Source: CAYLLN01 sp033762315
GTDB taxonomy: Bacteria > Planctomycetota > Planctomycetia > Pirellulales > Pirellulaceae
DNA: 64,000 bases
Assembly: GCA_033762315.1 (NCBI GenBank)
Contig: JANRLS010000271.1
Span: 1-64,000, forward strand
Direction: 5' to 3'
Made by a program: the position numbers and the translations under genes. The notes below the pieces were generated by a model that was given only the letters and a program-made list of their open reading frames with translations, was not told the origin of the DNA and searched no databases. How positions within the stretch are numbered: the first letter of the stretch is position 1; each line of letters opens with the position of its first letter. Positions 54,201 through 62,574 of the stretch are shown piece after piece.

Positions 54201-54522
54201 TCAGGGCCACGCCCTGGACGTTTCGCGATTCGACATGATGGATGCCGCTGATGTAGAGAAAGTGGTACTCGTAATAGTTGGTCAGATACCCCTCCATCTG
54301 GGCGGGGTCCATTCCTCCATAAGGCTGGCAGACGTAAATCACCGGCAGGTTCAGGGCGGGGAAAATATCAACTTCCATTCCCGCCGGGAGGCCGGCCGGA
54401 TATGGCAGGCGAAACTGCTCGCTGACCGGCTTGCCGATCGCTAGCACGAAGCCCAGCACGATGCCGACCAGAGCGACCATGACGCTGAGCGGGTGGCGAA
54501 GGGCGGCGAGAAGGAGATTCAT
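51286..54522 (-). CDS. RND efflux pump, inner-membrane permease
   Basis: The protein is 1078 aa with 12 helices and two large periplasmic loops, as in AcrB/CusA. Helix 4 has GGLALAIGILVDESTVEIEN, where the usual Asp-Asp pair reads Asp-Glu. Helix 10 reads AIGVAMANAILLVTFAELRR, so the Lys of the AcrB proton relay (SAKNAIL) is replaced by Ala. Drug and metal classes cannot be decided: the Met pairs of CusA are not evident. Proton-driven export with the adaptor downstream and the divergent TolC-like gene (54742-56385) is expected. Divergent promoters should lie in 54523-54741. Confidence 0.9.
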   Translation of the reverse strand: MNLLLAALRHPLSVMVALVGIVLGFVLAIGKPVSEQFRLPYPAGLPAGMEVDIFPALNLPVIYVCQPYGGMDPAQMEGYLTNYYEYHFLYISGIHHVESRNVQGVALMKLFFHPGTNMAQAMAETISYVNRSRAFMPPGTVSPFVMRFDTGSVPVGYLVLSSDTRSIAEINDLALFSVRPMFASLPGVSAPPPFGGSARTLVVTVDPQRLQSYKMSPDEVVNAITKSNIISPSGNVPIGDRYPIVPVNSIVKDAAQMATVPIRLGASPVYLRDIGTVADAADAPAGYALVNGRRAVYILATKRADASTLSVVNTIKRALPDMQAKLPADIRVSFELDQSPFVTRSVVGVLSEGVLGAVLVGLMILVFLWDWRSALVVVLNIPLALMGAVIALWITGYTINVMTLGGLALAIGILVDESTVEIENIHAQMTKSSSIARAVRQGNVVTAIPRLLAMLCILAVFVPAFFMPGAARALFMPLALAVGFSMIASYILSSTFVPVLSVWLLKHSHAPAGEGLFDGVRRGYERLVGGLVTIRWLLVPAYLAVCIAIIVVLGGRLGREIFPTADVAAFRLRLRAPDGTHIGKTEQLAKEALRLIGREVGPENVKLSLGYVGMIHSNFPINAVYQWSRGPEEAILYVSLADKLGHHTEAIKESLRKTFAQELPTVRCSFEPADIVNEVMSFGSPTPVEVSVSGSDFAASRAFATKIHDELARLPFIRDLQFGQSLDYPTIEVNVDRQKAGLAGLTAADVSRSLVTATSSSRFVVPNYWADPKSGIAYQVQVEIPRPVVRSVEGMDTIRSAGDIGQIPLMESSGRQVLIRDIAEIQEGKMPGQYDRYNMKRQVTLTANRAGIDLGTLTREVAAAIKRAGDPPAGTQVELRGQIPPLNEIASGLSVGLIISIIAIFLLLTANFQSVRLALVAVASAPAAVAGVVVILWLTGTTLNVQSFIGAIMAIGVAMANAILLVTFAELRRREGASAQEAAASGAGGRLRPVLMTSLAMVAGMLPMALAFGEAGAQNAPLGRAVIGGLAGGTLATLLVLPPVFTLFMRRASGKSPSLDPDDPTSAHYSPTTAGAAT

Positions 54523-54741
54523 GGGGAGCCGGCAGCAGGCGGGAGTAATTCTGCATTGTGGCCGCCGCGCGCGTCGGCAGCAACGGCCTGGCCGGCAAAG
54601 TCGGCGCGAGGATTTGCGGCCTGTGGGGATCGCGCCGGCCGCAGTTTAGGCATCCCAGGCAGAAGCGATTGATTCGCTAAAACCGGTTTCCACGCGCTCC
54701 GATGTTACAACCGGAACGACCCTTCTCGCCGTGGATGCCCG

Positions 54742-56385
54742 ATGGCTGGCTCGCCAAACCCGACGCGCTCGTTGATCGCGCTGATTCTCGCGGCGCTGCT
54801 AGCGGGCTGCGCGGGGACGCCCAAACCACGAGCGCAAGTCGCCATTCGTCCGGCCCCACCATCGACCTCGTCGCGGCGCGTGGCCCGACTGACGGCAGCC
54901 GAAAATGCCGCGGCCCCCGCAACGCCGGTCGATATCGCCCGTCGCTTGCCAACCCCGGCGGCATCGAACCATGCATCGCCCGTACAACCCGCCAGCTTTG
55001 CCCGCGTGCTGGTCGCCGCGCAGCCCACGGCCCCGCTGCCGCCGCCAGCAGCTCGCGGCGAGATCATCGCCGCCCCCAGCCCCGTCGCCGACGAGCGGCC
55101 GACGCTCCCCATCGATTTTTCGACGGCACTCGCCCTGACGCAGGGGCAAAATCCGCAAGTCGCCTTTGCCCAGGCGCAGATTGCCCAGGCGCAGGCGCAA
55201 TACATGGCGGCCAAGGTGCTGTGGTTGCCAAACTTGCGCGGCGGCATGAACTACAACAAGCACGAAGGTCGGTTGCAGGATGTCCGTGGCGAGAACATCA
55301 CCACCAGTCGCGGCGCGGCGTATGGCGGCCTCGGCGCGGGCGCGGTCGGGGCGGCATCGCCGGCGATTCCGGGCGTCTATATGCAGTTTCAACTGACCGA
55401 CGCCCTGCATCAGCCGCAAATTCGGGCGTATGGTTTGCAAGCGAGCCAGCAGCGAAGTGCCGCCGAGGTCAACGACCAACTGCTGGAGACGGCGCTCGCC
55501 TATTTGGCCTTGCTCGAAGCGGCCCAACGGCAGGCGATTGCGGCCGAGACCTTTCGCCACGGCGAAGAGCTGGCGCAAATCACCACCAAATTCGCCCAGG
55601 CTGGTGCCGGAAACCAGGCCGACGCCGACCGGGCGGCGGCGGCGGCGGCCTTGCTCAAAAACGAGACCGTTCGCGCCGAGGAGGCAATTGCCGTCGCTTC
55701 GGCCCGACTGACGCAGCAGCTTTCGGCCGATCCGGCGATCTTGCTTACGCCGCAGGAAGAGGCGATCACGCCGATTGACCTGGTCCCGGCGGACGTCCCC
55801 CTGGGAGACCTCGTTTCGACCGGCCTGACCAACCGCCCCGAACTGGCTGCCAGCCGGTCGCTGGTGGGCGAAGCGGTGATTCGCCTGCAGCGCGAGAAGA
55901 ATGCCCCCTGGCTGCCGAGCATTATTCTCGGCATGAGCTATGGCAGCTTCGGCGCGGGACTGGGGGGGGATATCACTCGCGGCGGCGAGCGATTCGATTT
56001 CGACGGCATCGCCTATTGGGAACTCCGCAATCTGGGCTATGGCGAGAAGGCGGCCCGCGCGAATGCGAGCGCCCAGGTGCGGCAGGCAAAACTGCGCGAG
56101 GTGCAATTGCTCGACGCGGTGGCGCGCGAAGTGGCCGAGGCCCACGCTCAAACGACCGCGCGGCGGAGGCAAATCGAGGTCGCTAGGGAGGCGATTCAGT
56201 CGGCTCAGCAATCGTACGAGCGGAACCTGCAGCGGATTCGCAACGCCCAAGGGCTGCCGATCGAGGTGCTGCAATCGATTCAGGCCCTCGACCAGGCGCG
56301 CCGCGAATACTTGCGGACCATCGTCGATTACAACGAGGCGCAGTTTCGCCTGCATCGGGCGCTCGGCTGGCCGGTGGCGATCTAG
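54742..56385 (+). CDS. TolC-family outer-membrane efflux channel
   Basis: The protein is 547 aa with a lipoprotein signal (SLIALILAALLAGCAGTPKP, Cys about 26). After a Pro/Ala-rich linker of about 90 residues, two OEP repeats follow: DFSTALALTQGQNPQVAFAQ with AQAQAQYMAAKVLWLPNLRG, and PLGDLVSTGLTNRPELAASR with LQREKNAPWLPSIILGMSYG. Long helical stretches (EVAEAHAQTTARRRQIEVAR) and the C-terminal EYLRTIVDYNEAQFRLHRAL are typical. It forms the trimeric exit duct for the pump and adaptor encoded divergently at 49964-54522. Confidence 0.9.
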   Translation: MAGSPNPTRSLIALILAALLAGCAGTPKPRAQVAIRPAPPSTSSRRVARLTAAENAAAPATPVDIARRLPTPAASNHASPVQPASFARVLVAAQPTAPLPPPAARGEIIAAPSPVADERPTLPIDFSTALALTQGQNPQVAFAQAQIAQAQAQYMAAKVLWLPNLRGGMNYNKHEGRLQDVRGENITTSRGAAYGGLGAGAVGAASPAIPGVYMQFQLTDALHQPQIRAYGLQASQQRSAAEVNDQLLETALAYLALLEAAQRQAIAAETFRHGEELAQITTKFAQAGAGNQADADRAAAAAALLKNETVRAEEAIAVASARLTQQLSADPAILLTPQEEAITPIDLVPADVPLGDLVSTGLTNRPELAASRSLVGEAVIRLQREKNAPWLPSIILGMSYGSFGAGLGGDITRGGERFDFDGIAYWELRNLGYGEKAARANASAQVRQAKLREVQLLDAVAREVAEAHAQTTARRRQIEVAREAIQSAQQSYERNLQRIRNAQGLPIEVLQSIQALDQARREYLRTIVDYNEAQFRLHRALGWPVAI

Positions 56386-56393
56386 CGAACCTA

Positions 56394-57815
56394 CTACTTG
56401 TCGATTGTGTTACCGCCGCCGCCGATGATCTTGATGGCTTCGCTCGGGGCAACATTCGGCCGGTCATCGCGAATGTAATTGCTGGCGATGCGGCTGTTCG
56501 TCACCTCCCGCGCAAGCAGGCCGAGATTCTCGCAGTCGAGAATCGTGCAGCCGGTGACATGCAGCCGGTCGCACTTATCGAGTACGAGGCCCGCCTCGCT
56601 TTGCATCACATGGTGCAGATGCAGGCCCGTGATGGTGCAATCGCGGCAGCCGCGAAAGACGACGCCGTTTTTCGCTTCGTCGGTGTAGCCATACAGCGGA
56701 TTCCGCTCGAGCATATTGGCTCCGACAACCACTTGCAGCGAATCTTCGACGAGCAGATTGTGGGCGTAACCTTGCCACAGGGTGTTGCCGACGATGGTGA
56801 CGCCGCGGGCTCCGACGAGGTGGATATTCGTTTGCACGTCGGAGAGGACATTGTCGCCGATGGTGACGTGGCCGCAATTGAACGGGCCCTTCATTTCGCC
56901 CCGGTGCTTCATCATCCCTTGGCCGAGGATGCGAATGTTGGCCGAGTCGGGGGCGTCTTTGGTGTGCTGGATCGTGCAGCCGGTGATGGCGACTTCGGCC
57001 ATGCTGCCGGTGGCGCAGTCGAGTAGCACATTGGCCGTGGGTGGGCCGGCGGCCGCCATGTTGGCCTCGATGTCGCAGCCGGCAATGTGGACGTTGCGAA
57101 CTTCGCCGCCGCGCACGACGACCCCCCCACCGCCGCAATAGCTGATGTGGCAAGCGCTGATGTTGGTCTGATGCAGATTGACGTTGTCGAGATAGATGCC
57201 GCAGCCGGAGTTTTCATAAATGTGGCAGGCGTCGATCAGGACGTTGCGATTCCGTTCGACCAGATGCACCCCATGCCGACAGCCGCGAATATGCACGCCG
57301 CGTAAAGTGAGCTGCATGGTGCCGGTCGCTTCGATGCCATCGGCTGCGGGGTGGTCGCCGGCGATGGCGAGACCGGTGACGGCGGGCATTCGCTGGCGAT
57401 CCCAAACGTCGGATTTGAAGTCCTTCGGCGCCGCGGTGCCGCCGTGCGTGCCCACGAAGTGAATCGCTGGGCCGGGTCCCGCCATGACGAGTTTGGCTGT
57501 ACCGTCAGCCACGAGCGAGGTGAATCCGGTCTTGTCGAGGTCCACCACCAGCGGCTTGGTAATGCGATAAGCCCCCGCCGGAAAGCGGATCGTGCCGGTT
57601 TTGGCATCGATTAGCTCTTGAATCGCGGCCGTGTCGTCGGCGATGCCGTCTCCTTTGGCACCAAGGTCGAGCACGGTGATGAAACTCTCGCGCTTCTTCG
57701 ATTTTCGCTGGACACCTCCTTCGCCGGTTGGTGTTGGCGGATCGGCCCAGGCGGCAACCCAGAGGCCGACCAGCAGGGTGAGAGGGGCCAGAGCGACGAT
57801 GGTCGAGCGGTTCAT
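56394..57815 (-). CDS. Exported right-handed parallel beta-helix (pectate-lyase-like) protein
   Basis: The protein is 473 aa. The start at 57815 has GGAG upstream and a signal peptide (MNRSTIVALAPLTLLVGLWV AAWA). The mature protein opens ITVLDLGAKGDGIADDTAAI QELID, the signature of the pectate-lyase-superfamily beta-helix, then has many Gly/Asn/Ile rungs (GVHIRGCRHGVHLVERNRNV, CHIYENSGCGIYLDNVNLHQ, GNTLWQGYAHNLLVEDSLQV, CTILDCENLGLLAREVTNSR). Catalytic residues for a defined sugar cannot be assigned. A carbohydrate-binding or lyase/hydrolase role outside the cytoplasm is inferred. Confidence 0.8.
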   Translation of the reverse strand: MNRSTIVALAPLTLLVGLWVAAWADPPTPTGEGGVQRKSKKRESFITVLDLGAKGDGIADDTAAIQELIDAKTGTIRFPAGAYRITKPLVVDLDKTGFTSLVADGTAKLVMAGPGPAIHFVGTHGGTAAPKDFKSDVWDRQRMPAVTGLAIAGDHPAADGIEATGTMQLTLRGVHIRGCRHGVHLVERNRNVLIDACHIYENSGCGIYLDNVNLHQTNISACHISYCGGGGVVVRGGEVRNVHIAGCDIEANMAAAGPPTANVLLDCATGSMAEVAITGCTIQHTKDAPDSANIRILGQGMMKHRGEMKGPFNCGHVTIGDNVLSDVQTNIHLVGARGVTIVGNTLWQGYAHNLLVEDSLQVVVGANMLERNPLYGYTDEAKNGVVFRGCRDCTITGLHLHHVMQSEAGLVLDKCDRLHVTGCTILDCENLGLLAREVTNSRIASNYIRDDRPNVAPSEAIKIIGGGGNTIDK

Positions 57816-57942
57816 GGCAAAATTCTCCAAGATTCCTGGTTTCACTAAAATTCCCCGTCGAACGCTTCGCATGGCGTTAAAGTCTGTTTATATTGTGCAA
57901 ACTACCAAATTGCCTCTCCGAACTTGCTGCAAGGATTTCACG

Positions 57943-58809
57943 ATGATTGGCGTTTTGCGGAGTACTTTCGCGGCGGCTCTGTTGCTAGTTGGGGGGCTTT
58001 TGACCGCCAGGGCCGAGGCGGGCTCCCCTTGTTGCGAGTGTGCCGCCCCGTGCGTGCCGCAAACAGTCACCAAGATCGTGATGGTCCCGCAGGTGACTTA
58101 CAAGCACCAGAAGTTCGAGGTCTGCGTCATGCGGCCCGAAACCCGCCAGAAGGAAATCACTGTTTGCCGATTAGTGCCGGAGACGAAAACCGTCAGCCGC
58201 ATGGTGACAGTGATGGTGCCGCAAAAGCAAACGCGGATGGTCACCGTGCCGGTTTGCACTCGAACGGAATATGTCGATGTTCCGCGGAAGGTGGTCGTGA
58301 TGGTGCCGAAGGTCGTCACGCGCAAGGGGGTGCGCACCGTCTGCAAGCCGGTGATGGTGCAGGTGATGCGGACCGAATATCGCGACGAAGGAACCTGGGA
58401 CGAAAAGGCGGTTCTCGATTGCCACGGCTGCCCGCGGGTTTGCCGGGTGTGGAAGCCGAACCTCGTCGCGCACCAGGTTCCGGTCATGGTTTGCAAACAG
58501 CAGATCACGCAGGTGCCCTACGAATGCCAAGAGACAATTTGCGTGCCGCAGGTGAAGCAGGTGGTGGAGCGGGTGTGCCGCCCCGTTTATGAAACCGTGC
58601 AACGGCAGATCACCGAGTTGGTCTGCGTGCCGACGCAGGTTGAAAAGCGGTTCAACATCACCGTTTGCCGCGAGGTGCCCGAGAAGCGGATGGTCGAATG
58701 CACCGTGCTCGTGCCGCACATGGAGGAGCGCGAAGTCGAAGTGCCCGTATGCACGATGGTGCCGAAAGAAGTGACCTGTGTGGTGGGGTGCGCACCGAGC
58801 GGCAAGTAG
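57943..58809 (+). CDS. Exported Cys/Val-rich repeat protein (YTV-like, planctomycete)
   Basis: The protein is 288 aa. Start at 57943 with AAGGA 7 nt upstream and a signal peptide (MIGVLRSTFAAALLLVGGLL TARAEA). The mature part is a chain of roughly 20-22-residue units of the type xxVxVPVCxxxxEyVdVPRK (TVSRMVTVMVPQKQTRMVTV, VCKQQITQVPYECQETICVP, ITELVCVPTQVEKRFNITVC), with about 20 Cys. This resembles YTV-repeat proteins of planctomycete cell walls, but with a Cys in many units, which would allow disulfide cross-links between subunits. A structural envelope role is inferred. Confidence 0.7.
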   Translation: MIGVLRSTFAAALLLVGGLLTARAEAGSPCCECAAPCVPQTVTKIVMVPQVTYKHQKFEVCVMRPETRQKEITVCRLVPETKTVSRMVTVMVPQKQTRMVTVPVCTRTEYVDVPRKVVVMVPKVVTRKGVRTVCKPVMVQVMRTEYRDEGTWDEKAVLDCHGCPRVCRVWKPNLVAHQVPVMVCKQQITQVPYECQETICVPQVKQVVERVCRPVYETVQRQITELVCVPTQVEKRFNITVCREVPEKRMVECTVLVPHMEEREVEVPVCTMVPKEVTCVVGCAPSGK

Positions 58810-58873
58810 GGCTGATACAAGCCCGACGCGCCAGCGAGGGAATGATTGTGGCGAAACTGCCGTTCCGGCACCC

Positions 58874-59302
58874 CTATGACTTGATCTGCCCCATTTGCTC
58901 GGCGATCCAGCGCTCGAGCTCGGCGAAATCGACGGGGGGCAGCTTCGAGAGATCGGGCCGCAGCCGCACGGCATCCTTGATATAGACGTGCTGGATATCG
59001 TGCTGCGGCTTGTCGGTGTTCCAGTGGACGAGAATCCGCACGCACCGCCGCAGGCTGCCGGGAACGTTCACCTCATAGGTGCAAAGCAGTGGCACATCGA
59101 GCCAGCCGAGCTGGCGGGCGGCCAGGGCGGGAAACTCGGCGTCGAGGTCGCTGGTCAGGCTGAAAATCGCGCTCGCGACGTCTTGCGGTTCGATGCCGTT
59201 GACGCGAATCATTAGCGCCAGCAATTGCCGCGTGGCGGTGAGAATCTCTTCGCGTGAATTCGCATCGGCCGTGGTCGCTCCCCGGACTCCTCGACACCGC
59301 AT
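58874..59302 (-). CDS. aroH: Chorismate mutase, AroH class
   Basis: The protein is 142 aa, starting at MRCRGVRGATTADANSREEI, the standard AroH opening with the active-site Arg. Further AroH signatures: LLALMIRVNGIEPQDVASAI FSLTSDLDAEFPA and CTYEVNVPGSLRRCVRILVH WNTD. It converts chorismate to prephenate for Phe/Tyr synthesis. A much longer frame to 59968 exists but its upstream part is an Arg-rich antisense shadow of the neighbouring hydrolase gene. It is 64 nt after the convergent YTV-like gene. Confidence 0.93.
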   Translation of the reverse strand: MRCRGVRGATTADANSREEILTATRQLLALMIRVNGIEPQDVASAIFSLTSDLDAEFPALAARQLGWLDVPLLCTYEVNVPGSLRRCVRILVHWNTDKPQHDIQHVYIKDAVRLRPDLSKLPPVDFAELERWIAEQMGQIKS

Positions 59303-59379
59303 CGCTCGCCCCGCCTCGCAAAGTTGGAATTCCTCGCCGCCAGCCGGTCTAGCATAGTGGAACCGCGCTGAATTGGTAG

Positions 59380-61392
59380 TCACGCCCCGCCAAGCCACTT
59401 GGCAAGCTCGCCCGGCTGCGAGCTGAACGGCTCGGCCGCTTGCCGCACATGCTCGCCGAACTTCGTCGTGCCGATTCCCGCCGCCATCAGCACCGGGCGG
59501 GGCGCAATTCGGCCGGCGACTTCGGCGATGTCTCCTACCCGCGAGAGCAGGCCCGGCACGATGCTGGCGGCACAGAGGGGCGGCGTGGCGGGATCGAACA
59601 GCGACCGCAGCGAAACCAGCAGTTGCTCGCTGGCGAGGTGCGTGATTGCCGGCTCGCAAGCTGCGGCGAGCAAAGCCACCAGAGCGCTGTCGCGGCGGCC
59701 GCACAGCACCAGCCGGCCGCGCGGACGGGCCGCGCGAAACATCGCCACGGCGGCCAGAACATCGGCGACACGCATACTGCCGAGCGACTGGCCGGTCAAA
59801 AAGGCGTTGTATGCGAGGTTCTCTTCCACGCCGCACAGCGGATCGGCGTAGTCGTGTCCGCGGACGGCCAATTCCGGACGCTGGCGGCCAACGCCGCGCG
59901 GATCGACCACGGCCGCGGCCCAGCCCCGCTCGCGGCACAGATCGAGCAACTTCGTAGCCTCCCGCCAATCGGCCGCTTCGTTGCCGTTTACCAGCAACAG
60001 CGTGGTGGTGGCCTCCGGGATTTCGACCAGCTTCTCGACCAGCGGTGCAGCCGACCGAAGATTCAGCTCCAGCAATTCTCGGACGGAGACGGGGTTGGCC
60101 TTGGATCGGCGGTGAAATCGCTTGAGGGCGACCTCGAACAAGTGCCGCGAATTGAGGTCGCCATTCACTTGCCCGTTGGCACTGACGAGCAATTGCCGGG
60201 CGGGACGGGGTAGCACTTTGATCTCGTCCGGGGGCATTTTCGCGGAGTCATCACTTTTCAGCCAGCGGTCGAACCAGCCATAGATGCCCGTTCGCAGCGG
60301 GAGCGAAAGGCCGTGTTTTTCCGGGGCCTCGACCATTTCAAGCCGCTCCCCCGCGCCGGCCACCTCATACAGCCGCCTCGCCTCGGCATACGACTCGCGC
60401 GTCCCCTCGATCGGGAAAAAGTCGTGCCGGGCCGCGCCGATCAGCGTCGGTTTTGGGACGCGGAGGGCAACGAGGCCGGCATGGTCGATCCCTTCGCTGA
60501 CGAAGCCGAAAATATCCTGCTCCGGATCGGCATCGGGATCGGCTTCGATGCGATTGGCCATCCGGCGGGGAAGGGTCGTCAGATAACAGCAAATCGCCGC
60601 GCAGGCGACCCGCGGGTCGAGGGCCGCGATATAGGCCGTCAGCGTGCCGCCGCCCGAATTTCCCACGCAGCCAAGCCGCTCGGCATCGACCTCCGGCTGG
60701 GCCGCCAGCAGATCGAGCGCCCGAATGCCGTCCCAAATGCGATAAGTGGCGAGATTATCGCCGATAAGATAGAGCGGATTGCCGAGAACCGCGTGCTCGC
60801 CGCAGGTCAGGTTGTAACGCGATTTGCCGAGCGAATCGCTCCAAAACTGGCTCCGCTCGGCCTGGCCAACGGGATCGTAAGTCAGCACCACATAGCCCCG
60901 CCGCGCGAGGTTGATGTGCAACATCTGGTAGCTCGCCGCCGCCTTGCCCTCCGTCGAATGGCCGCATGGGCTGATGACACCAGGGCACTTGCCGGCGATA
61001 TTTCGCGGTTTATACAGCAGGGCGGTCACGAAATAGCCCGGCAGGCTCTCGAACGTCAGCTTGTCGATCGTGTATCCCTCGCCGAAGATTTGCCCGGCGA
61101 TTTTCGCGGGGGGAACCGGCGAATCGCGCTCCGGCAGGCCGCCGAGCAATTGGAGAAACCGCTCGCGCAGGTCGGTTTGCAGCGATTGCAATTCGCTCCG
61201 CGACTTAACCGCGGCGAAGCATTCCCTTCGCGCCCGCTCTTGCTTCGCCGCCGAGGCCAGAATTTGCTCGTGTAAGCCTGGCGGCCCGCTATCCATCGCC
61301 GCGCTGAACCTGGCACCTGCCACGCCGGCCAGCGAAGCCAGGCCGCAGGCGTTGAAATTCCGGCGGGTCAGATGCTGCGAGAGGGCATTCAT
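59380..61392 (-). CDS. Tat-exported alpha/beta hydrolase (acetyl-xylan-esterase-like)
   Basis: The protein is 670 aa. The start at 61392 yields a twin-arginine signal (LTRRNFNACGLASLAGVAGA). The N-terminal hydrolase domain (about 95-390) has CPGVISPCGHSTEGKAAASY, YVVLTYDPVGQAERSQF, and the nucleophile elbow GCVGNSGGGTLTAYIAA with Ser at about 265, Asp in ARHDFFPIEGTRE and His in EKHGLSLPLR. A second, weaker alpha/beta-like domain (about 430-670, LLLVNGNEAADWREATK, GRLVLCGRRDSALVALLAAA) looks like a degenerate partner. Large two-domain esterases of this kind are common in planctomycetes and often act on acetylated sugars; the substrate is unknown. Confidence 0.82.
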   Translation of the reverse strand: MNALSQHLTRRNFNACGLASLAGVAGARFSAAMDSGPPGLHEQILASAAKQERARRECFAAVKSRSELQSLQTDLRERFLQLLGGLPERDSPVPPAKIAGQIFGEGYTIDKLTFESLPGYFVTALLYKPRNIAGKCPGVISPCGHSTEGKAAASYQMLHINLARRGYVVLTYDPVGQAERSQFWSDSLGKSRYNLTCGEHAVLGNPLYLIGDNLATYRIWDGIRALDLLAAQPEVDAERLGCVGNSGGGTLTAYIAALDPRVACAAICCYLTTLPRRMANRIEADPDADPEQDIFGFVSEGIDHAGLVALRVPKPTLIGAARHDFFPIEGTRESYAEARRLYEVAGAGERLEMVEAPEKHGLSLPLRTGIYGWFDRWLKSDDSAKMPPDEIKVLPRPARQLLVSANGQVNGDLNSRHLFEVALKRFHRRSKANPVSVRELLELNLRSAAPLVEKLVEIPEATTTLLLVNGNEAADWREATKLLDLCRERGWAAAVVDPRGVGRQRPELAVRGHDYADPLCGVEENLAYNAFLTGQSLGSMRVADVLAAVAMFRAARPRGRLVLCGRRDSALVALLAAACEPAITHLASEQLLVSLRSLFDPATPPLCAASIVPGLLSRVGDIAEVAGRIAPRPVLMAAGIGTTKFGEHVRQAAEPFSSQPGELAKWLGGA

Positions 61393-61476
61393 GCTGCTCA
61401 CGTTGGAAGGTGGCAACCTCGCCCGATTTGGTCGGCCTTGCGGGAACTCGGGATGCCAAGCCGCCCGCATTCTAGC

Positions 61477-62457
61477 CTAAGCTGCTCGACGCTTAGGCGG
61501 AGCGACCAATTCGGCCGGGTTATTGAGCAGTTCTCGAATGGCGTAGTTTTGCCGGGGATGGGTGCCGTAGTAGATGCGGGCGTTGACTTCGCCCAACAGG
61601 CCCAGCCCCAGGAACTGAATCGAGGCGAGGCTGGAAAGGACGGTGAGGAGCGTCAGCGGGTTGCCCGTCAGGTCGATGCCGGCGAGCGATTTCATCAGCC
61701 CCGCGGCCAAGGCACTGGCGGCGGCGGCGGCGATGCAAGCGAGGCCGACCCGGCCGAAGAGCTTCATCGGGCTATCGAAATAGTCGAGCATGTATTTGAC
61801 GGTGAACAGGTCGAGCAGCACGCGGGTGGTGCGCGAGAGGCCGTATTTGGTCTGGCCAAAGCGGCGCGGATGGTGGCGGGTGACGACTTCGATGCACTTC
61901 GCTCCTCGGCGATGGGCGAGAATCGGAATGAAGCGGTGCATTTCGCCGTAAAGTTCCAGTTCGACGGCGATTTCGCGGCGAATGCCTTTCAGCGTGCAAC
62001 CCAGGTCGTGAATCGGAAAGCCGGTGACGCGCGAGATGAGCCAGTTGGCGATCCACGAAGGAATCTTGCGGGTGACGAGGGTGTCGTGGCGATCTTTTCG
62101 CCAGCCATGCACGAGGTCAAAACCTTCGTCGAGCTTGGCGACGAGGAGCGGAATATCGGCGGGGTCGTTTTGCAGGTCGCCATCGAGGGTGATGATGTAG
62201 TCCCCCTCGGCCAATTGCAGGCCGGCGTGCAGCGCGGCGGTCTGGCCGAAGTTCCGGCGAAAGAACGCCACCTTCACCCGCTCGTCGCGCTCGGCCAACT
62301 GGTGCAAGCGATCGCGCGTCCCATCGGTCGAGCCGTCATCAACGAACACAATTTCCCATGGCCGGCCAAGCGCTGGCAGCACCGCAAGCAATTGCTCGTA
62401 GAGTAGCGGGACGTTTTCGACCTCGTTATAGACCGGGACGACAATCGAGATGCTCAT
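61477..62457 (-). CDS. Family 2 glycosyltransferase, DPM/ArnC-like, with two membrane helices
   Basis: The protein is 326 aa. GT2 motifs: SISIVVPVYNEVENVPLLYE, IVFVDDGSTDGTRDRL, FGQTAALHAGLQLAEGDYII TLDGDLQNDP with the metal DxD, and IHDLGCTLKGIRREIA then RFIPILAHRRGAKCIEV. Two C-terminal helices (about 235-258 and 270-292) anchor it, as in undecaprenyl-phosphate mannosyl/aminoarabinosyl transferases. It transfers a sugar to a polyprenyl phosphate; donor unknown. The start at 62457 is chosen because a longer frame adds Pro-rich non-coding sequence. Confidence 0.9.
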   Translation of the reverse strand: MSISIVVPVYNEVENVPLLYEQLLAVLPALGRPWEIVFVDDGSTDGTRDRLHQLAERDERVKVAFFRRNFGQTAALHAGLQLAEGDYIITLDGDLQNDPADIPLLVAKLDEGFDLVHGWRKDRHDTLVTRKIPSWIANWLISRVTGFPIHDLGCTLKGIRREIAVELELYGEMHRFIPILAHRRGAKCIEVVTRHHPRRFGQTKYGLSRTTRVLLDLFTVKYMLDYFDSPMKLFGRVGLACIAAAAASALAAGLMKSLAGIDLTGNPLTLLTVLSSLASIQFLGLGLLGEVNARIYYGTHPRQNYAIRELLNNPAELVAPPKRRAA

Positions 62458-62526
62458 CCGTGAGCCTCGGGGGAGGAAAAGACAGGGGGCAGGAGTCAAG
62501 GGACAGGGAACGGGCGCGGAATTTAC

Positions 62527-62552
62527 GGGGTGCGCGATTCCGCGCATACCCC
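62527..62552 (-). terminator. Hairpin between nitroreductase and glycosyltransferase genes
   Basis: GGGGTGCGCG (62527-62536) pairs with CGCGCATACCCC (62541-62552) around an ATTC loop with a two-base bulge. There is no clear U-run, so it is a weak terminator candidate after the nitroreductase gene. Confidence 0.45.
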
Positions 62553-62574
62553 GAAATGACTGCGAATTGCCGTG

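Noticed and set aside
54799..56355. 518-aa minus-strand frame opposite the TolC-like gene
   Set aside because: No motif; the plus strand encodes a complete OEP protein.
58874..59968. 364-aa version of the chorismate mutase
   Set aside because: The added N-terminal 220 residues are an Arg-rich shadow of the hydrolase gene; AroH proteins start at MRCRGVRG.
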